Assembly: GCF_042697365.1 (NCBI RefSeq)
Contig: NZ_CP137604.1
DNA length: 64,000 bases
Source of the DNA: Brucella pseudintermedia
Lineage (GTDB): Bacteria; Pseudomonadota; Alphaproteobacteria; Rhizobiales; Rhizobiaceae
Strand: one strand, 5' to 3'
Part shown: positions 35,960 through 52,980 of the stretch, in pieces
Numbering within the stretch: the stretch's first letter is position 1
Layout of the letters: the number at the start of each line of letters is the position of its first letter
The notes under the pieces: model-generated
Database searches by the model: none
Seen by the model: only the letters and a program-made list of their open reading frames with translations
What the model was told of the DNA's origin: nothing
Translations under genes and position numbers: made by a program

Positions 35960-36430
35960 TTACCAGCGGTAATGCGAGAAGGCGCGGTTGGCTTCAGCCA
36001 TGCGATGCGTGTCTTCACGCTTCTTCACAGCAGAACCACGGTTGTTGGCAGCATCAAGCAGCTCACCGGAAAGACGATCGATCATCGTCGTCTCGTTGCG
36101 GCCACGAGCAGCATTGATGAGCCAACGGATGGCAAGTGCCTGGCGGCGTTCTGGACGCACATCGACCGGAACCTGATAGGTTGCACCACCAACGCGGCGC
36201 GAACGGACTTCGATGTGCGGAGCTACGTTGTCGAGCGCCTGATGGAACAGCGCGACCGGCTCGGACTTTGCCTTGGCTTCGATTGCATCGAGCGCACCGT
36301 AAACGATGCTTTCGGCAACCGACTTCTTGCCATGAAGCATGACTGCATTCATGAACTTCGTGATAACGAGATCGCCGAACTTCGGATCCGGATTGATCTC
36401 ACGCTTCTCAGCCTTATGGCGTCTGGACAT
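35960..36430 (-). CDS. rpsG: 30S ribosomal protein S7
   Basis: A 156-residue protein that organises the head of the small subunit: MSRRHKAEKREINPDPKFGD, then YQVPVDVRPERRQALAIRWL and AEANRAFSHYRW at the end. In E. coli S7 represses the str operon at the rpsL-rpsG gap; the 66-bp gap here was not checked for such a structure. Confidence 0.99.
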   Translation of the reverse strand: MSRRHKAEKREINPDPKFGDLVITKFMNAVMLHGKKSVAESIVYGALDAIEAKAKSEPVALFHQALDNVAPHIEVRSRRVGGATYQVPVDVRPERRQALAIRWLINAARGRNETTMIDRLSGELLDAANNRGSAVKKREDTHRMAEANRAFSHYRW

Positions 36431-36496
36431 TTCGTCTCTTCTTTCAATTACATCGGGCTCAGCTCGCCTTCCGGCGGCCGGTATCCCCGGAAAATC

Positions 36497-36868
36497 TTAC
36501 TTCGGACGCTTTGCACCGTACTTGGAACGGCGCTGCTTGCGGTTCTTGACGCCCTGGGTGTCGAGAACGCCGCGGATGATGTGGTAACGCACACCCGGCA
36601 AGTCCTTTACACGACCGCCGCGGATCATGACGACGGAATGCTCCTGCAGGTTATGCCCTTCACCAGGGATATAACCGATGACTTCGAAGCCGTTCGTCAG
36701 ACGAACCTTGGCAACCTTACGCAGAGCCGAGTTCGGCTTCTTTGGGGTCGTCGTGTAAACGCGGGTGCAAACGCCGCGCTTCTGAGGGTTTGCCTGCAGT
36801 GCAGGAACCTTATTACGCTTTACCGGCGCAATGCGCGGCTTGCGGATAAGCTGGTTTACGGTTGGCAT
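36497..36868 (-). CDS. rpsL: 30S ribosomal protein S12
   Basis: A 123-residue protein of the decoding centre. ATG at 36868 (MPTVNQLIRKPR) is the family start; the longer frame is not used. Lys43 (in TTPKKPNSAL) and Lys88 (in GGRVKDLPGVRYH), the sites of streptomycin resistance mutations, are both wild type. First gene of the str operon, with a promoter about 240 bp upstream. Confidence 0.99.
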   Translation of the reverse strand: MPTVNQLIRKPRIAPVKRNKVPALQANPQKRGVCTRVYTTTPKKPNSALRKVAKVRLTNGFEVIGYIPGEGHNLQEHSVVMIRGGRVKDLPGVRYHIIRGVLDTQGVKNRKQRRSKYGAKRPK

Positions 36869-37347
36869 ACAACCTTCCTCTTTAAAAAATCTCGTATCCA
36901 CGCCCCAAAGGGCCGTTTCACCGGCATGCTCATGCACGAATTCGGAGTCAGCCCTCGTCAACCGGTGGCCACCCCGAACAAAAGCAGAGGAAGCTGACGC
37001 TTCATGCGAACGGCAAGTTGCATTTCGATCGTAAAACGAACCCTGTTTGAGATGAACTTCAGGACGCGTCGTCCCGAAAAAGCCTGTCTCACATCGGCTC
37101 AGATGGGCTGCTGATACGTCTTTAGCGACGTTTCGTCAAGGGCAACGGCCCAAGTTTCTTCACTGAAAGACCTGAAACCGGCGTTTTGACGCTAGCCGGA
37201 CAGGTTATTGCGCCGCATTTGACGCCGGTTCGCTAATATTACGCGATCAAAACCGTCATTTTCCTATGCAAGCATGGCGCAGCCGCTCAGGTCAGGCTAT
37301 TGAAGCACATCCGAGTCGAAACGCAACCGAATATTAAGGGTTTCTCA
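36869..37347. other. 479-bp intergenic region before rpsL
   Basis: It holds the rpsL promoter (37111-37139, minus strand), a leader of about 236 nt, and presumably the promoter of the plus-strand acidic protein at 37348. No coding frame with a ribosome binding site is seen. Several short inverted repeats are present around 37160-37230, but none stands out. Confidence 0.6.
37111..37139 (-). promoter_or_regulatory. Promoter of the str operon (rpsL)
   Basis: On the minus strand TTGACG (37134-37139) and TATCAG (37111-37116) are spaced by 17 bp. The -35 is preceded by C (CTTGAC), the form preferred in alphaproteobacteria. Start near 37104. Confidence 0.6.
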
Positions 37348-37668
37348 ATGTCTTCCACATCCACAAATGATTCCACACCTGCGGGCGACGATTCGCCGAT
37401 CGTCCATCTCGTTATCGCTGATGTCTGGAACGAAGGCGAAGAATCCCCCGTCGAAGTGCACCTGCTTTTGAAATCGGACGAGAATGAAGATCTGGTTCAG
37501 ACCGTTCTCAGCATTCTCGCTGAAGAAGGCTACCATGAAGCCGAACTCCTGGAGATGGGTACACTGACCGAAGAGCCGGAAGAAGAACCACACAAGAGCG
37601 CCTGGGCAACGGCGCTGAGTGGCGAAGTCGCGCTGATCGAATTCGACGGTGATGAAGACGAAGAATAA
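37348..37668 (+). CDS. Conserved hypothetical acidic protein
   Basis: A 106-residue protein; ATG at 37348 after AAGGGTTTCTCA. The frame is open 48 bp upstream. It is strongly acidic, in particular the end (FDGDEDEE) and TLTEEPEEEP. The central part SPVEVHLLLKSDENEDLVQTVL with AEEGYHEAELLEMGTL looks like a small alpha/beta domain. No signal or membrane segment. A strong terminator follows, so it is a single-gene unit between the two translation blocks. I do not recognise the family. Confidence 0.75.
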   Translation: MSSTSTNDSTPAGDDSPIVHLVIADVWNEGEESPVEVHLLLKSDENEDLVQTVLSILAEEGYHEAELLEMGTLTEEPEEEPHKSAWATALSGEVALIEFDGDEDEE

Positions 37669-37672
37669 AAGC

Positions 37673-37701
37673 GAACGCGGGGCCACCACCCCGCGTTTTT
37701 T
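37673..37701 (+). terminator. Rho-independent terminator of the acidic protein gene
   Basis: The stem acgcgggg / ccccgcgt with a 6-nt loop is followed by a run of T (gttttttctg). It begins about 5 bp after the stop codon. Confidence 0.92.
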
Positions 37702-37928
37702 CTGTCAGGCCCCGAGATTGCAGTAGCTTGTTGGCTGCCCTGCCCCAAACCGCCCGGCCGTTTTGCTGTTCGGCGCTGCTATTGGCGAAGTGTTTGTTTC
37801 CAGACCCCTTGCCCTCAAACCGCTCGAATTTGATGATACTCTTCGATAATTGCTGAACTTTCATACGTTTAATTTCATACCTCATTGTCGACAGTGGTTC
37901 CGACAACCGATATTTTTTGGAGATAATG

Positions 37929-38345
37929 ATGAAAACCGCCTTCGGCTCCGCGCTTCTCGGTATTCTGCTTTCTTCTGTTATCCTTCCAGCTCACGCTCAA
38001 GGCGTCGGACAGGAACAAGGGGCCCTCGCCCAATGTAACGCGCAGATCGGCTCGCAGCCGCGAACCGAACTCGCACCTTGCCTGGACAAGCTCGAAAAAC
38101 AGGCGAAAAGTGAATTGGCGGCGAAGCTGAAAAAGCTTCGCAAGGACATCACGGATACCGGTTCTTCGGCGAGCGAAGCCGCACTGAAATCGCTGGCGGC
38201 ATCCGAACGTCAGTTCGAACTATTCAGAAAAGCCGAATGTCGTCGTGTCGCCGATGCCGCAATGGGCGGCAGCGGTGCTGGAGATTTTGAACGCGCCTGC
38301 AAAGCCGACCTCCTGCGCTGGCGCATATCCCGTCTCGATCAATAA
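37929..38345 (+). CDS. Secreted DUF1311 / LprI-like protein
   Basis: A 138-residue protein. Two ATGs follow each other; the second, at 37929, has TTGGAGA at a better distance. A signal peptide is clear (MKTAFGSALLGILLSSVILPAHA). The mature part has four cysteines (AQCNAQIG, APCLDKL, AECRRVAD, RACKADLL) and the pattern of DUF1311: a helix LKKLRKDITD..., then ASERQFELFRKAECRRVADA. Members of the family include LprI, a lysozyme inhibitor; here that role is only possible. Confidence 0.78.
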   Translation: MKTAFGSALLGILLSSVILPAHAQGVGQEQGALAQCNAQIGSQPRTELAPCLDKLEKQAKSELAAKLKKLRKDITDTGSSASEAALKSLAASERQFELFRKAECRRVADAAMGGSGAGDFERACKADLLRWRISRLDQ

Positions 38346-38420
38346 TGTAAGGAGCGGTTCGGCACAGTTCGTTAGACACCGACCGCTCCGATCCAGATCA
38401 TTTCCAGATCGACGTTCAAG

Positions 38421-38450
38421 AAAAAGGCCGCCTTTCGGGGCGGCCTTTTT
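38421..38450 (-). terminator. Terminator of the rpoBC operon (bidirectional)
   Basis: A 12-bp stem aaaaaggccgcc / ggcggccttttt with a 6-nt loop. It is symmetrical, so it can end rpoC from one side and the DUF1311 gene from the other. It lies 22 bp from the rpoC stop. Confidence 0.92.
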
Positions 38451-38471
38451 CAGTTTCACATCTGCCTATCT

Positions 38472-42674
<4,203 letters not shown>

Positions 42675-42839
42675 GCCGTTCTCCTTGAGGGCGATCCGTC
42701 GCCCTGTGTCGTCGATGACAAGCTGAAAATCCTTGCCATCCTGAAAAGAAATCGCGGTGCTACGCAGTTATGAACTGGCTTGCCGTAGTCTCGTTTCCTC
42801 TTGCGGAAAAAACCCGCCGTCATCGAAAACGAGTTTACC

Positions 42840-42868
42840 GGCGCGCCACGGCAATACCATGGCGCGCC
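42840..42868 (-). repeat. Hairpin between rpoB and rpoC
   Basis: A 9-bp stem ggcgcgcca / tggcgcgcc around 11 nt lies 8 bp after the rpoB stop. There is no U-run after it on the coding strand. Probably a stabilising or processing structure in the rpoBC mRNA. Confidence 0.65.
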
Positions 42869-42875
42869 TTGAAGT

Positions 42876-47009
<4,134 letters not shown>

Positions 47010-47174
47010 CGTCGCTCCTCGTTCTATAGCCTTGCGGCTTGCTCACGCCTTGCGGCCTTTATCATCGCCGCCTTTCAGCGGTCCTTCTAACGGGCTAAAA
47101 CCCGTTTCCTGAAAGCCGTTCCGGCGCTCAGGAAAAGGGTTCCAGTCATCCGATCCACCGGAAGTCCGGCGGAA

Positions 47175-47200
47175 CTGGCGGATGGATAACCATCCGCCAG
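47175..47200 (-). repeat. Perfect hairpin between rplL and rpoB
   Basis: An 11-bp stem ctggcggatgg / ccatccgccag with loop ataa lies 13 bp after the rplL stop, and no U-run follows on the coding strand. In E. coli the same gap holds an attenuator and an RNase III site that set the ratio of ribosomal protein to polymerase; a similar role is inferred. Confidence 0.7.
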
Positions 47201-47212
47201 AATAGTCCGAAC

Positions 47213-47587
47213 TTACTTGAGTTCGACCTTGGCGCCAGCAGCTTCGAGCTGTGCCTTGATCTTCTCAGCTTCGTCCTTCGAAGCGCCTTCCTTGACAGCC
47301 TTCGGAGCGCCTTCGACCAGGTCCTTGGCTTCCTTGAGGCCGAGACCGGTGATTGCGCGCACTTCCTTGATCACGTTGATCTTGTTAGCGCCGCCGTCAG
47401 CGAGAACGACGTCGAATTCGGTCTTTTCTTCTGCAGCAGCAGCAGGGGCAGCGCCACCAGCAGCAGCAACAGCGACCGGAGCAGCAGCCGAAACGCCCCA
47501 CTTCTCTTCGAGAAGCTTGGACAGCTCAGCGGCTTCCAGAACGGTCAGGGCCGAAAGGTCTTCAACGATCTTTGCGAGATCAGCCAT
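47213..47587 (-). CDS. rplL: 50S ribosomal protein L7/L12
   Basis: A 124-residue stalk protein. N-terminal dimerisation part (LAKIVEDLSALTVLEAAELS), Ala-rich hinge (AAAPVAVAAAGGAAPAAAAE) and C-terminal factor-binding domain (KTEFDVVLADGGANKINVIK, GLGLKEAKDLVEGAPKAVKE). It sits 51 bp after rplJ. Confidence 0.99.
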   Translation of the reverse strand: MADLAKIVEDLSALTVLEAAELSKLLEEKWGVSAAAPVAVAAAGGAAPAAAAEEKTEFDVVLADGGANKINVIKEVRAITGLGLKEAKDLVEGAPKAVKEGASKDEAEKIKAQLEAAGAKVELK

Positions 47588-47638
47588 TTTTGTACTTCCT
47601 ATTATAAAGGTTTGAACTGTTGACAGCGAGAAACGGCC

Positions 47639-48157
47639 TTAAGCCGCCTCGTTCTTCCGGGCGTGCGCGCCGATAACGCGGGCGATCTGGCCCGCCGGAG
47701 CGCTGGTAAGTACTGCAAGACGCTGGGCCGGGGTCTGGATCATACCAACCAGCTTTGCGCGCAGTTCGTCGAGCGACGGGAGCGAAGCAAGCGACTTGAC
47801 GCCATCGGCGTTAAGCGTCGTTGCACCCATTGCACCGCCGAGGATAACGAGCTTGTCGTTAGCCTTGGCGAATTCGACGGCTACTTTCGGAGCGGCGATC
47901 GGATCGTTTGCGTAAGCAACGACCGTCTGACCCGTAAACAGGTCAGCAATACCTTCCGATTCCGTGCCCTGAAGAGCGATTTTGGCAAGGCGGTTTTTCG
48001 CGACTTTAACGGACCCACCTGCATCACGCATCTTCGAGCGAAGATCGCTCATCTGCGCAACGGTGAGACCGGTATAGTGGGCCACGACGACCGAACCGGA
48101 CTCTTTGAAAGCGCCGTTCAGCCACGCGACAAATTCGCGCTTTTCCGCTCTATCCAC
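47639..48157 (-). CDS. rplJ: 50S ribosomal protein L10
   Basis: A 172-residue protein that anchors the L7/L12 stalk. It starts at GTG (48155-48157) after GGAGAGAGACA; the frame is open ten codons upstream but MDRAEKREFVAWLN is the family start. VVVAHYTGLTVAQMSDLRSK and KVAKNRLAKIAL are conserved. The 389-bp upstream region is the L10 leader. Confidence 0.97.
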   Translation of the reverse strand: MDRAEKREFVAWLNGAFKESGSVVVAHYTGLTVAQMSDLRSKMRDAGGSVKVAKNRLAKIALQGTESEGIADLFTGQTVVAYANDPIAAPKVAVEFAKANDKLVILGGAMGATTLNADGVKSLASLPSLDELRAKLVGMIQTPAQRLAVLTSAPAGQIARVIGAHARKNEAA

Positions 48158-48546
48158 TGTCTCTCTCCAGTTGACAGGACAACACATGCCCTGCCGGGTT
48201 GCCTTTGCCGGACAAACTTCACAGTCAGCCCGACGTTCGAGGATCCTGTCCCCTTCAGCTCCACCTGCAAGCAGGCTTCACCCAAAGGCAACTACGGTTC
48301 AAACCTTGCATGCACATTCGTGCGAAACAGGGTTATTCCACGTCTCATGCAGGCTTTGTTTTTAAGGCAATCACTTTAACAGTGATTATCCGCCTGCAAT
48401 CTCGGACAGGATAACCGGATTTTCATCCGGCTATCCGGATCTTGCGATCCGGAATTCTTGCCTTTCGCCCCTCGAGGCAGGCTGGCGGCCTTGCGCCTCC
48501 CCTTTCAGGAAAGGCTTAGGCCCCGGCGAACCGGAGCCCGAAAAAC
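48158..48546 (-). promoter_or_regulatory. rplJL leader (L10 leader region)
   Basis: 389 bp between rplA and rplJ without a credible gene. It contains several hairpins, among them ccggat ttt catccgg-like repeats and a perfect 8-bp stem at 48434-48453 whose loop on the coding strand is GCAA (a GNRA tetraloop). In many bacteria this leader binds L10(L12)4 and represses translation. A promoter for rplJ may also lie here but I cannot pick one. Confidence 0.55.
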
Positions 48547-49248
48547 TCAAGCCACGACCTTGACGGTTGCCGGGTCGACCTTGACGCCAACGCCCATGGT
48601 CGAGGAAATCGACACGCGCTTGACATATTCACCCTTGGCAGCCGACGGCTTTGCCTTGATAACGGCGTCAGCGAAAGCCTTGATGTTTTCTTCGAGCTTC
48701 GCATTGTCGAAGGAAACCTTGCCGATACCGGCATGGATGATACCAGCCTTCTCGACGCGGAATTCGACTGCACCGCCCTTGGAAGCAGCAACAGCGGCTG
48801 CAACGTCGGTGGTGACGGTGCCGACCTTCGGGTTCGGCATCATGCCACGGGGGCCGAGAACCTTACCGAGACGACCGACGAGCGGCATCATGTCCGGGGT
48901 TGCAATGCAGCGATCGAATTCGATCTTGCCGCCATTGACGGTTTCGAACAGATCTTCCGCACCAACGATGTCAGCACCAGCCTTCTTGGCTTCTTCAGCC
49001 TTGTCGCCGCGAGCGAAAACAGCAACGCGAACCGTGCGGCCCGTGCCATTCGGCAGGTTGACGACGCCGCGGACCATCTGGTCGGCGTGACGCGGATCGA
49101 CGCCGAGGTTCATCGCGATTTCGATGGTTTCATCGAACTTGGCGACAGCACGTTCCTTGACGAGACCGATAGCAGCCGACAGATCGTACAGCTTGTTGCG
49201 ATCGACGCCTTCACGGATCTTGTTAATGCGCTTGGAAATCTTCGCCAT
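48547..49248 (-). CDS. rplA: 50S ribosomal protein L1
   Basis: A 233-residue protein of the L1 stalk, also a repressor of its own mRNA in E. coli. It shows VDPRHADQMVRGVVNLPNGT, VGRLGKVLGPRGMMPNPKVG and the end TMGVGVKVDPATVKVVA. Four bases separate it from rplK. Confidence 0.99.
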   Translation of the reverse strand: MAKISKRINKIREGVDRNKLYDLSAAIGLVKERAVAKFDETIEIAMNLGVDPRHADQMVRGVVNLPNGTGRTVRVAVFARGDKAEEAKKAGADIVGAEDLFETVNGGKIEFDRCIATPDMMPLVGRLGKVLGPRGMMPNPKVGTVTTDVAAAVAASKGGAVEFRVEKAGIIHAGIGKVSFDNAKLEENIKAFADAVIKAKPSAAKGEYVKRVSISSTMGVGVKVDPATVKVVA

Positions 49249-49252
49249 CGTC

Positions 49253-49681
49253 TCAGCCCACCACTTCCAGGCCCATCGAACGGGCAGAACCTTCGATCAT
49301 GCGCATCGCTGCTTCGATGTCAGCGGCGTTCAGATCCTTCATCTTCGCTTCAGCGATCGTGCGAACCTTGTCGCGGGTGATCGTGCCGGCGCTTGCCTTG
49401 CCCGGGGTCTTCGAACCGGACTTGAGGTTGGCGGCCTTCTTGAGGAAGTAGGTCACCGGAGGGGTCTTCATCACAAAAGTGAAAGACTTGTCCTGGTAAT
49501 AGGTGATCACGACCGGAATCGGAGAACCCTTTTCCATTTCCTGCGAGGCAGCGTTGAACGCCTTGCAGAATTCCATGATGTTGATGCCGCGCTGACCCAG
49601 GGCCGGACCGATCGGGGGCGACGGATTGGCCGCACCTGCCGCTACCTGGAGCTTCAGCTGGCCTGCAATTTTCTTAGCCAT
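49253..49681 (-). CDS. rplK: 50S ribosomal protein L11
   Basis: A 142-residue protein of the GTPase centre: MAKKIAGQLKLQVAAGAANP, SPPIGPALGQRGINIMEFCK and the RNA-binding C-terminal domain. It is needed for RelA-type stringent signalling. It follows nusG after a 198-bp gap full of hairpins. Confidence 0.99.
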   Translation of the reverse strand: MAKKIAGQLKLQVAAGAANPSPPIGPALGQRGINIMEFCKAFNAASQEMEKGSPIPVVITYYQDKSFTFVMKTPPVTYFLKKAANLKSGSKTPGKASAGTITRDKVRTIAEAKMKDLNAADIEAAMRMIEGSARSMGLEVVG

Positions 49682-49879
49682 TGCTTTCTGCCTTTTTTAC
49701 TTTGCCGGAAATCCGGCTTTCTCGATTAATGCCGGAAAATCCGGCTCTCGACTGACGCCAGTTCGACTGGCGGGCAGTTCGGTGGTCCGGAGACCGGCGA
49801 CCGGCTAAGCCGCCTTCCCTTCCACCTTTTCACTCCAGCCGGGATCCGTCCGGAGTGAATGCCCTTCACGGGCAAACGA
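49682..49879 (-). repeat. Hairpin-rich nusG-rplK gap with a near-duplicated palindrome
   Basis: Two copies of a palindrome, gccggaaatccggc near 49703-49717 and gccggaaaatccggc near 49732-49747, lie about 29 bp apart. A perfect hairpin cgccagt-tcg-actggcg follows at about 49756-49772, and another stem (cactcc / ggagtg) near 49830-49857. In the mRNA these sit just before rplK, where an L1-binding leader would be expected. No gene is seen. Confidence 0.6.
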
Positions 49880-50407
49880 TCAGAGCTTGTCGACCTGACC
49901 GTATTCCAGATCCACAGGCGTTGCGCGCCCGAAGATGGAAACCTCGACCTTGAGACGCGCACGTTCTTCGTCGACTTCCTGAACGATACCGTTGAACGAA
50001 GCAAACGGACCATCGGAAACGCGAACGTTTTCGCCAATCTCGAAGGATACCGAAGTCTTCGGACGCTCCACGCCATCCTGAACCTGATTCAGAATCTGGT
50101 CGACTTCCTTCTGGGAAACCGGAACCGGCTTGGAATCGCCAAGGAAACCAGTGACTTTCGGGGTATTCTTGATCAGCGAGAACACGGCGTCCGTAAGGGT
50201 TGCGCGCACCAGCACGTAGCCCGGAAAGAACTTGCGCTCTGCGTCTACCTTGCGGCCGCGACGCACTTCAACGATCTTCTCGGTCGGCACGACGATCTGC
50301 TCGATAAGCTCGGACAGACCCTTCTGCTTTGCCTTGGCCTCGATGTCCTCGGCGACCTTCTTTTCGAAATTGGAATAGGCGTGAACGATGTACCAGCGCG
50401 CCGTCAT
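49880..50407 (-). CDS. nusG: Transcription termination/antitermination factor NusG
   Basis: A 175-residue protein linking RNA polymerase with Rho or the ribosome. The NGN domain starts MTARWYIVHAYSNFEKKVAE; FFPGYVLVRATL follows; the KOW domain is in GENVRVSDGPFASFNGIVQE. It is 22 bp after secE. Confidence 0.98.
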   Translation of the reverse strand: MTARWYIVHAYSNFEKKVAEDIEAKAKQKGLSELIEQIVVPTEKIVEVRRGRKVDAERKFFPGYVLVRATLTDAVFSLIKNTPKVTGFLGDSKPVPVSQKEVDQILNQVQDGVERPKTSVSFEIGENVRVSDGPFASFNGIVQEVDEERARLKVEVSIFGRATPVDLEYGQVDKL

Positions 50408-50429
50408 CTAGAAACTCCCCAATCCTAAC

Positions 50430-50630
50430 TTATCGACCAAGGCCGAGAATAAATTCTACGCCATAGGCCATAAGCTGGTCGGCAAGAAAAAAGAACGCAG
50501 CAGCCAGAAACGCCATGATCACCACCATAATGGTGGAGATGACCGTTTCACGCCGGGTAGGCCAGGTCACCTTCGCCGTTTCGGCGCGAACCTGCTGAAA
50601 AAAGGTGATCGGATTCGTCTTGGATGCCAT
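50430..50630 (-). CDS. secE: Preprotein translocase subunit SecE
   Basis: A 66-residue protein with one membrane segment, the short form found in most bacteria. The start at 50630 (MASKTNPITFFQQVRAETAK) is chosen from the family; the frame is open far upstream. KVTWPTRRETVIST is the amphipathic surface helix, and IMVVIMAFLAAAFFFLADQL the membrane helix. It works with SecY, encoded at 21501. Promoter at about 51000-51027. Confidence 0.96.
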   Translation of the reverse strand: MASKTNPITFFQQVRAETAKVTWPTRRETVISTIMVVIMAFLAAAFFFLADQLMAYGVEFILGLGR

Positions 50631-50999
50631 CTGCCGCTCTGTCATTGATCCGGCGCTACCTCCAAACCCTCGCCCGTCGAAACGAATCAAAAGCCCGAAG
50701 TCACGCGTATACGGCACGCAAAGCTGAAAATTCAGCCCCACGCGCCGCGTGTCTGTTGACGCTACATAGAATCGATTCCCGAAAAAGACAAGCCCAAAGG
50801 TTAAAAGAATACCATACAGGCTTATCGGAGATCCGATCCTTGCGAACATCGCTCGACGCACCATCCAATCGTGCGACGACAATCCTCCCCTGCCCGGCCA
50901 ACAAATCCTGCAGGGAATTATCATTTTCAACCACGTCGCCCGGACCGAAGCCAGCGCCGTCATCGAAAAGGCAAGGCGGCAGATTGCCGCCCAAACTAT

Positions 51000-51027
51000 C
51001 ATATAGAAAACGGGCGCCCATAGTCAA
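51000..51027 (-). promoter_or_regulatory. secE promoter inside the tRNA-Trp terminator
   Basis: On the minus strand TTGACT (51022-51027) and TATATG (51000-51005) are 16 bp apart, again with C before the -35 (CTTGAC). The -35 lies in the loop of the terminator hairpin at 51010-51042. Confidence 0.6.
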
Positions 51028-51042
51028 GCCATGAGCACCCGT
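51004..51042 (-). terminator. Terminator of the tRNA-Tyr/Gly-tuf-tRNA-Trp unit
   Basis: On the minus strand acgggtgctcat pairs with atgggcgcccgt (12 bp, two G-T pairs) over a 9-nt loop, followed by TTTTCTAT. It starts 8 bp after the CCA end of tRNA-Trp. Confidence 0.85.
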
Positions 51043-51049
51043 TATGAAA

Positions 51050-51125
51050 TGGCAGGGGCAGCAGGGTTCGAACCCGCGACCTACGGTTTTGGAGACCGTC
51101 GCTCTACCAACTGAGCTATACCCCT
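51050..51125 (-). tRNA. trnW: tRNA-Trp (anticodon CCA)
   Basis: 76 nt including an encoded CCA end. The acceptor stem AGGGGTA / TGCCCCT, the D arm (GCTCAGTTGGTAGAGC) and the T loop GGTTCGAACC are regular. The anticodon loop reads CTCCAAA, so the anticodon is CCA. It lies between tuf and secE. Confidence 0.97.
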
Positions 51126-51175
51126 ATGCGGCATTCACAATGCCAGACTGGCGGCGTGACCGCCAGTCAAATTCA

Positions 51176-52351
<1,176 letters not shown>

Positions 52352-52490
52352 CGCCGTTGTTCTCTTTGTTCTAGAACCGCTCAAGCGCCAGCACAAAAGC
52401 CTCTTGGCTTCCGGGCCAGCATTTATGCCAAAACGGAACGGCGAACCGCCCGTCGATGATTCCTTACACGCCAGACCGCTCGGAAAAATT

Positions 52491-52564
52491 TGGAGCGGGT
52501 AGCGGGAATCGAACCCGCGTATTCAGCTTGGAAGGCTGCTGCTCTACCATTGAGCTATACCCGC
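52491..52564 (-). tRNA. trnG: tRNA-Gly (anticodon TCC)
   Basis: 74 nt with encoded CCA. Acceptor stem GCGGGTA / TACCCGC, D arm GCTCAATGGTAGAGC, anticodon loop CTTCCAA (anticodon TCC), T loop GGTTCGATTCC. It precedes tuf by about 140 bp. Confidence 0.97.
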
Positions 52565-52588
52565 GCACTCATAACTCTGATCCGACAG

Positions 52589-52673
52589 TGGTGGAGGGAG
52601 TTGGATTTGAACCAACGTAGGCATAGCCAACGGATTTACAGTCCGTCCCCTTTAACCACTCGGGCATCCCTCC
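52589..52673 (-). tRNA. trnY: tRNA-Tyr (anticodon GTA)
   Basis: 85 nt with encoded CCA. Acceptor stem GGAGGGA / TCCCTCC, a long variable arm as in class II tRNAs, and an anticodon loop CTGTAAA (anticodon GTA). It is the first gene of the tRNA-tuf unit, 24 bp before tRNA-Gly. Confidence 0.97.
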
Positions 52674-52980
52674 AGATATCACTATCAGCAGAGTCGAGCG
52701 ACTAGGCATTTTCGCGGGGCTTCTGGCTGACTGTTGGGCCAGCCGTCGATCCGCGAGGGGCCTTATGACGATAAGCTTATCCCCTGTCAACAGGGTAAAA
52801 GCGAAAAGAATGCATGTCTGTTCACTACGTCGTGGAAACATTGCCTTTTCATGCCCGCTCATGCGGGGAGAAAGCCCGGTTTCACGGGCTTTTGCAAATT
52901 ATTCTGCAATCAGAACAGCCTGATAGCATTTGCAGGGCTGGCCGCTATCTTCCGCACCGCTAAAGAGCTATAAGCACGCC
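52674..52980. other. 307-bp divergent gap between tRNA-Tyr and rlmB
   Basis: It contains the strong minus-strand promoter for the tRNA-tuf unit (52762-52790) and, presumably, a plus-strand promoter for rlmB that I could not identify. No gene is seen. Confidence 0.6.
52762..52790 (-). promoter_or_regulatory. Promoter of the tRNA-Tyr/Gly-tuf unit
   Basis: On the minus strand a perfect TTGACA (52785-52790) and CATAAG (52762-52767) are 17 bp apart, followed by a GC-rich discriminator (GCCCC), the form usual for stringently controlled stable RNA promoters. Start near 52755, about 80 nt before tRNA-Tyr. Confidence 0.75.

Larger units (their letters stand above)
50631..51049. other. 419-bp secE leader and tRNA-Trp terminator region
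   Basis: From the promoter at 51000-51027 the secE mRNA would have a leader of about 360 nt. The region also contains the terminator after tRNA-Trp. The secE frame stays open through much of it, but the codons give no family sequence (CRLAFSMTALASVRATW and similar), so it is not thought to be coding. Confidence 0.5.

Noticed and set aside
50631..51002. A longer SecE with about 124 extra N-terminal residues
   Set aside because: The extra part has no family similarity, and the promoter and terminator read here lie at its upstream edge; the 66-residue form is normal.
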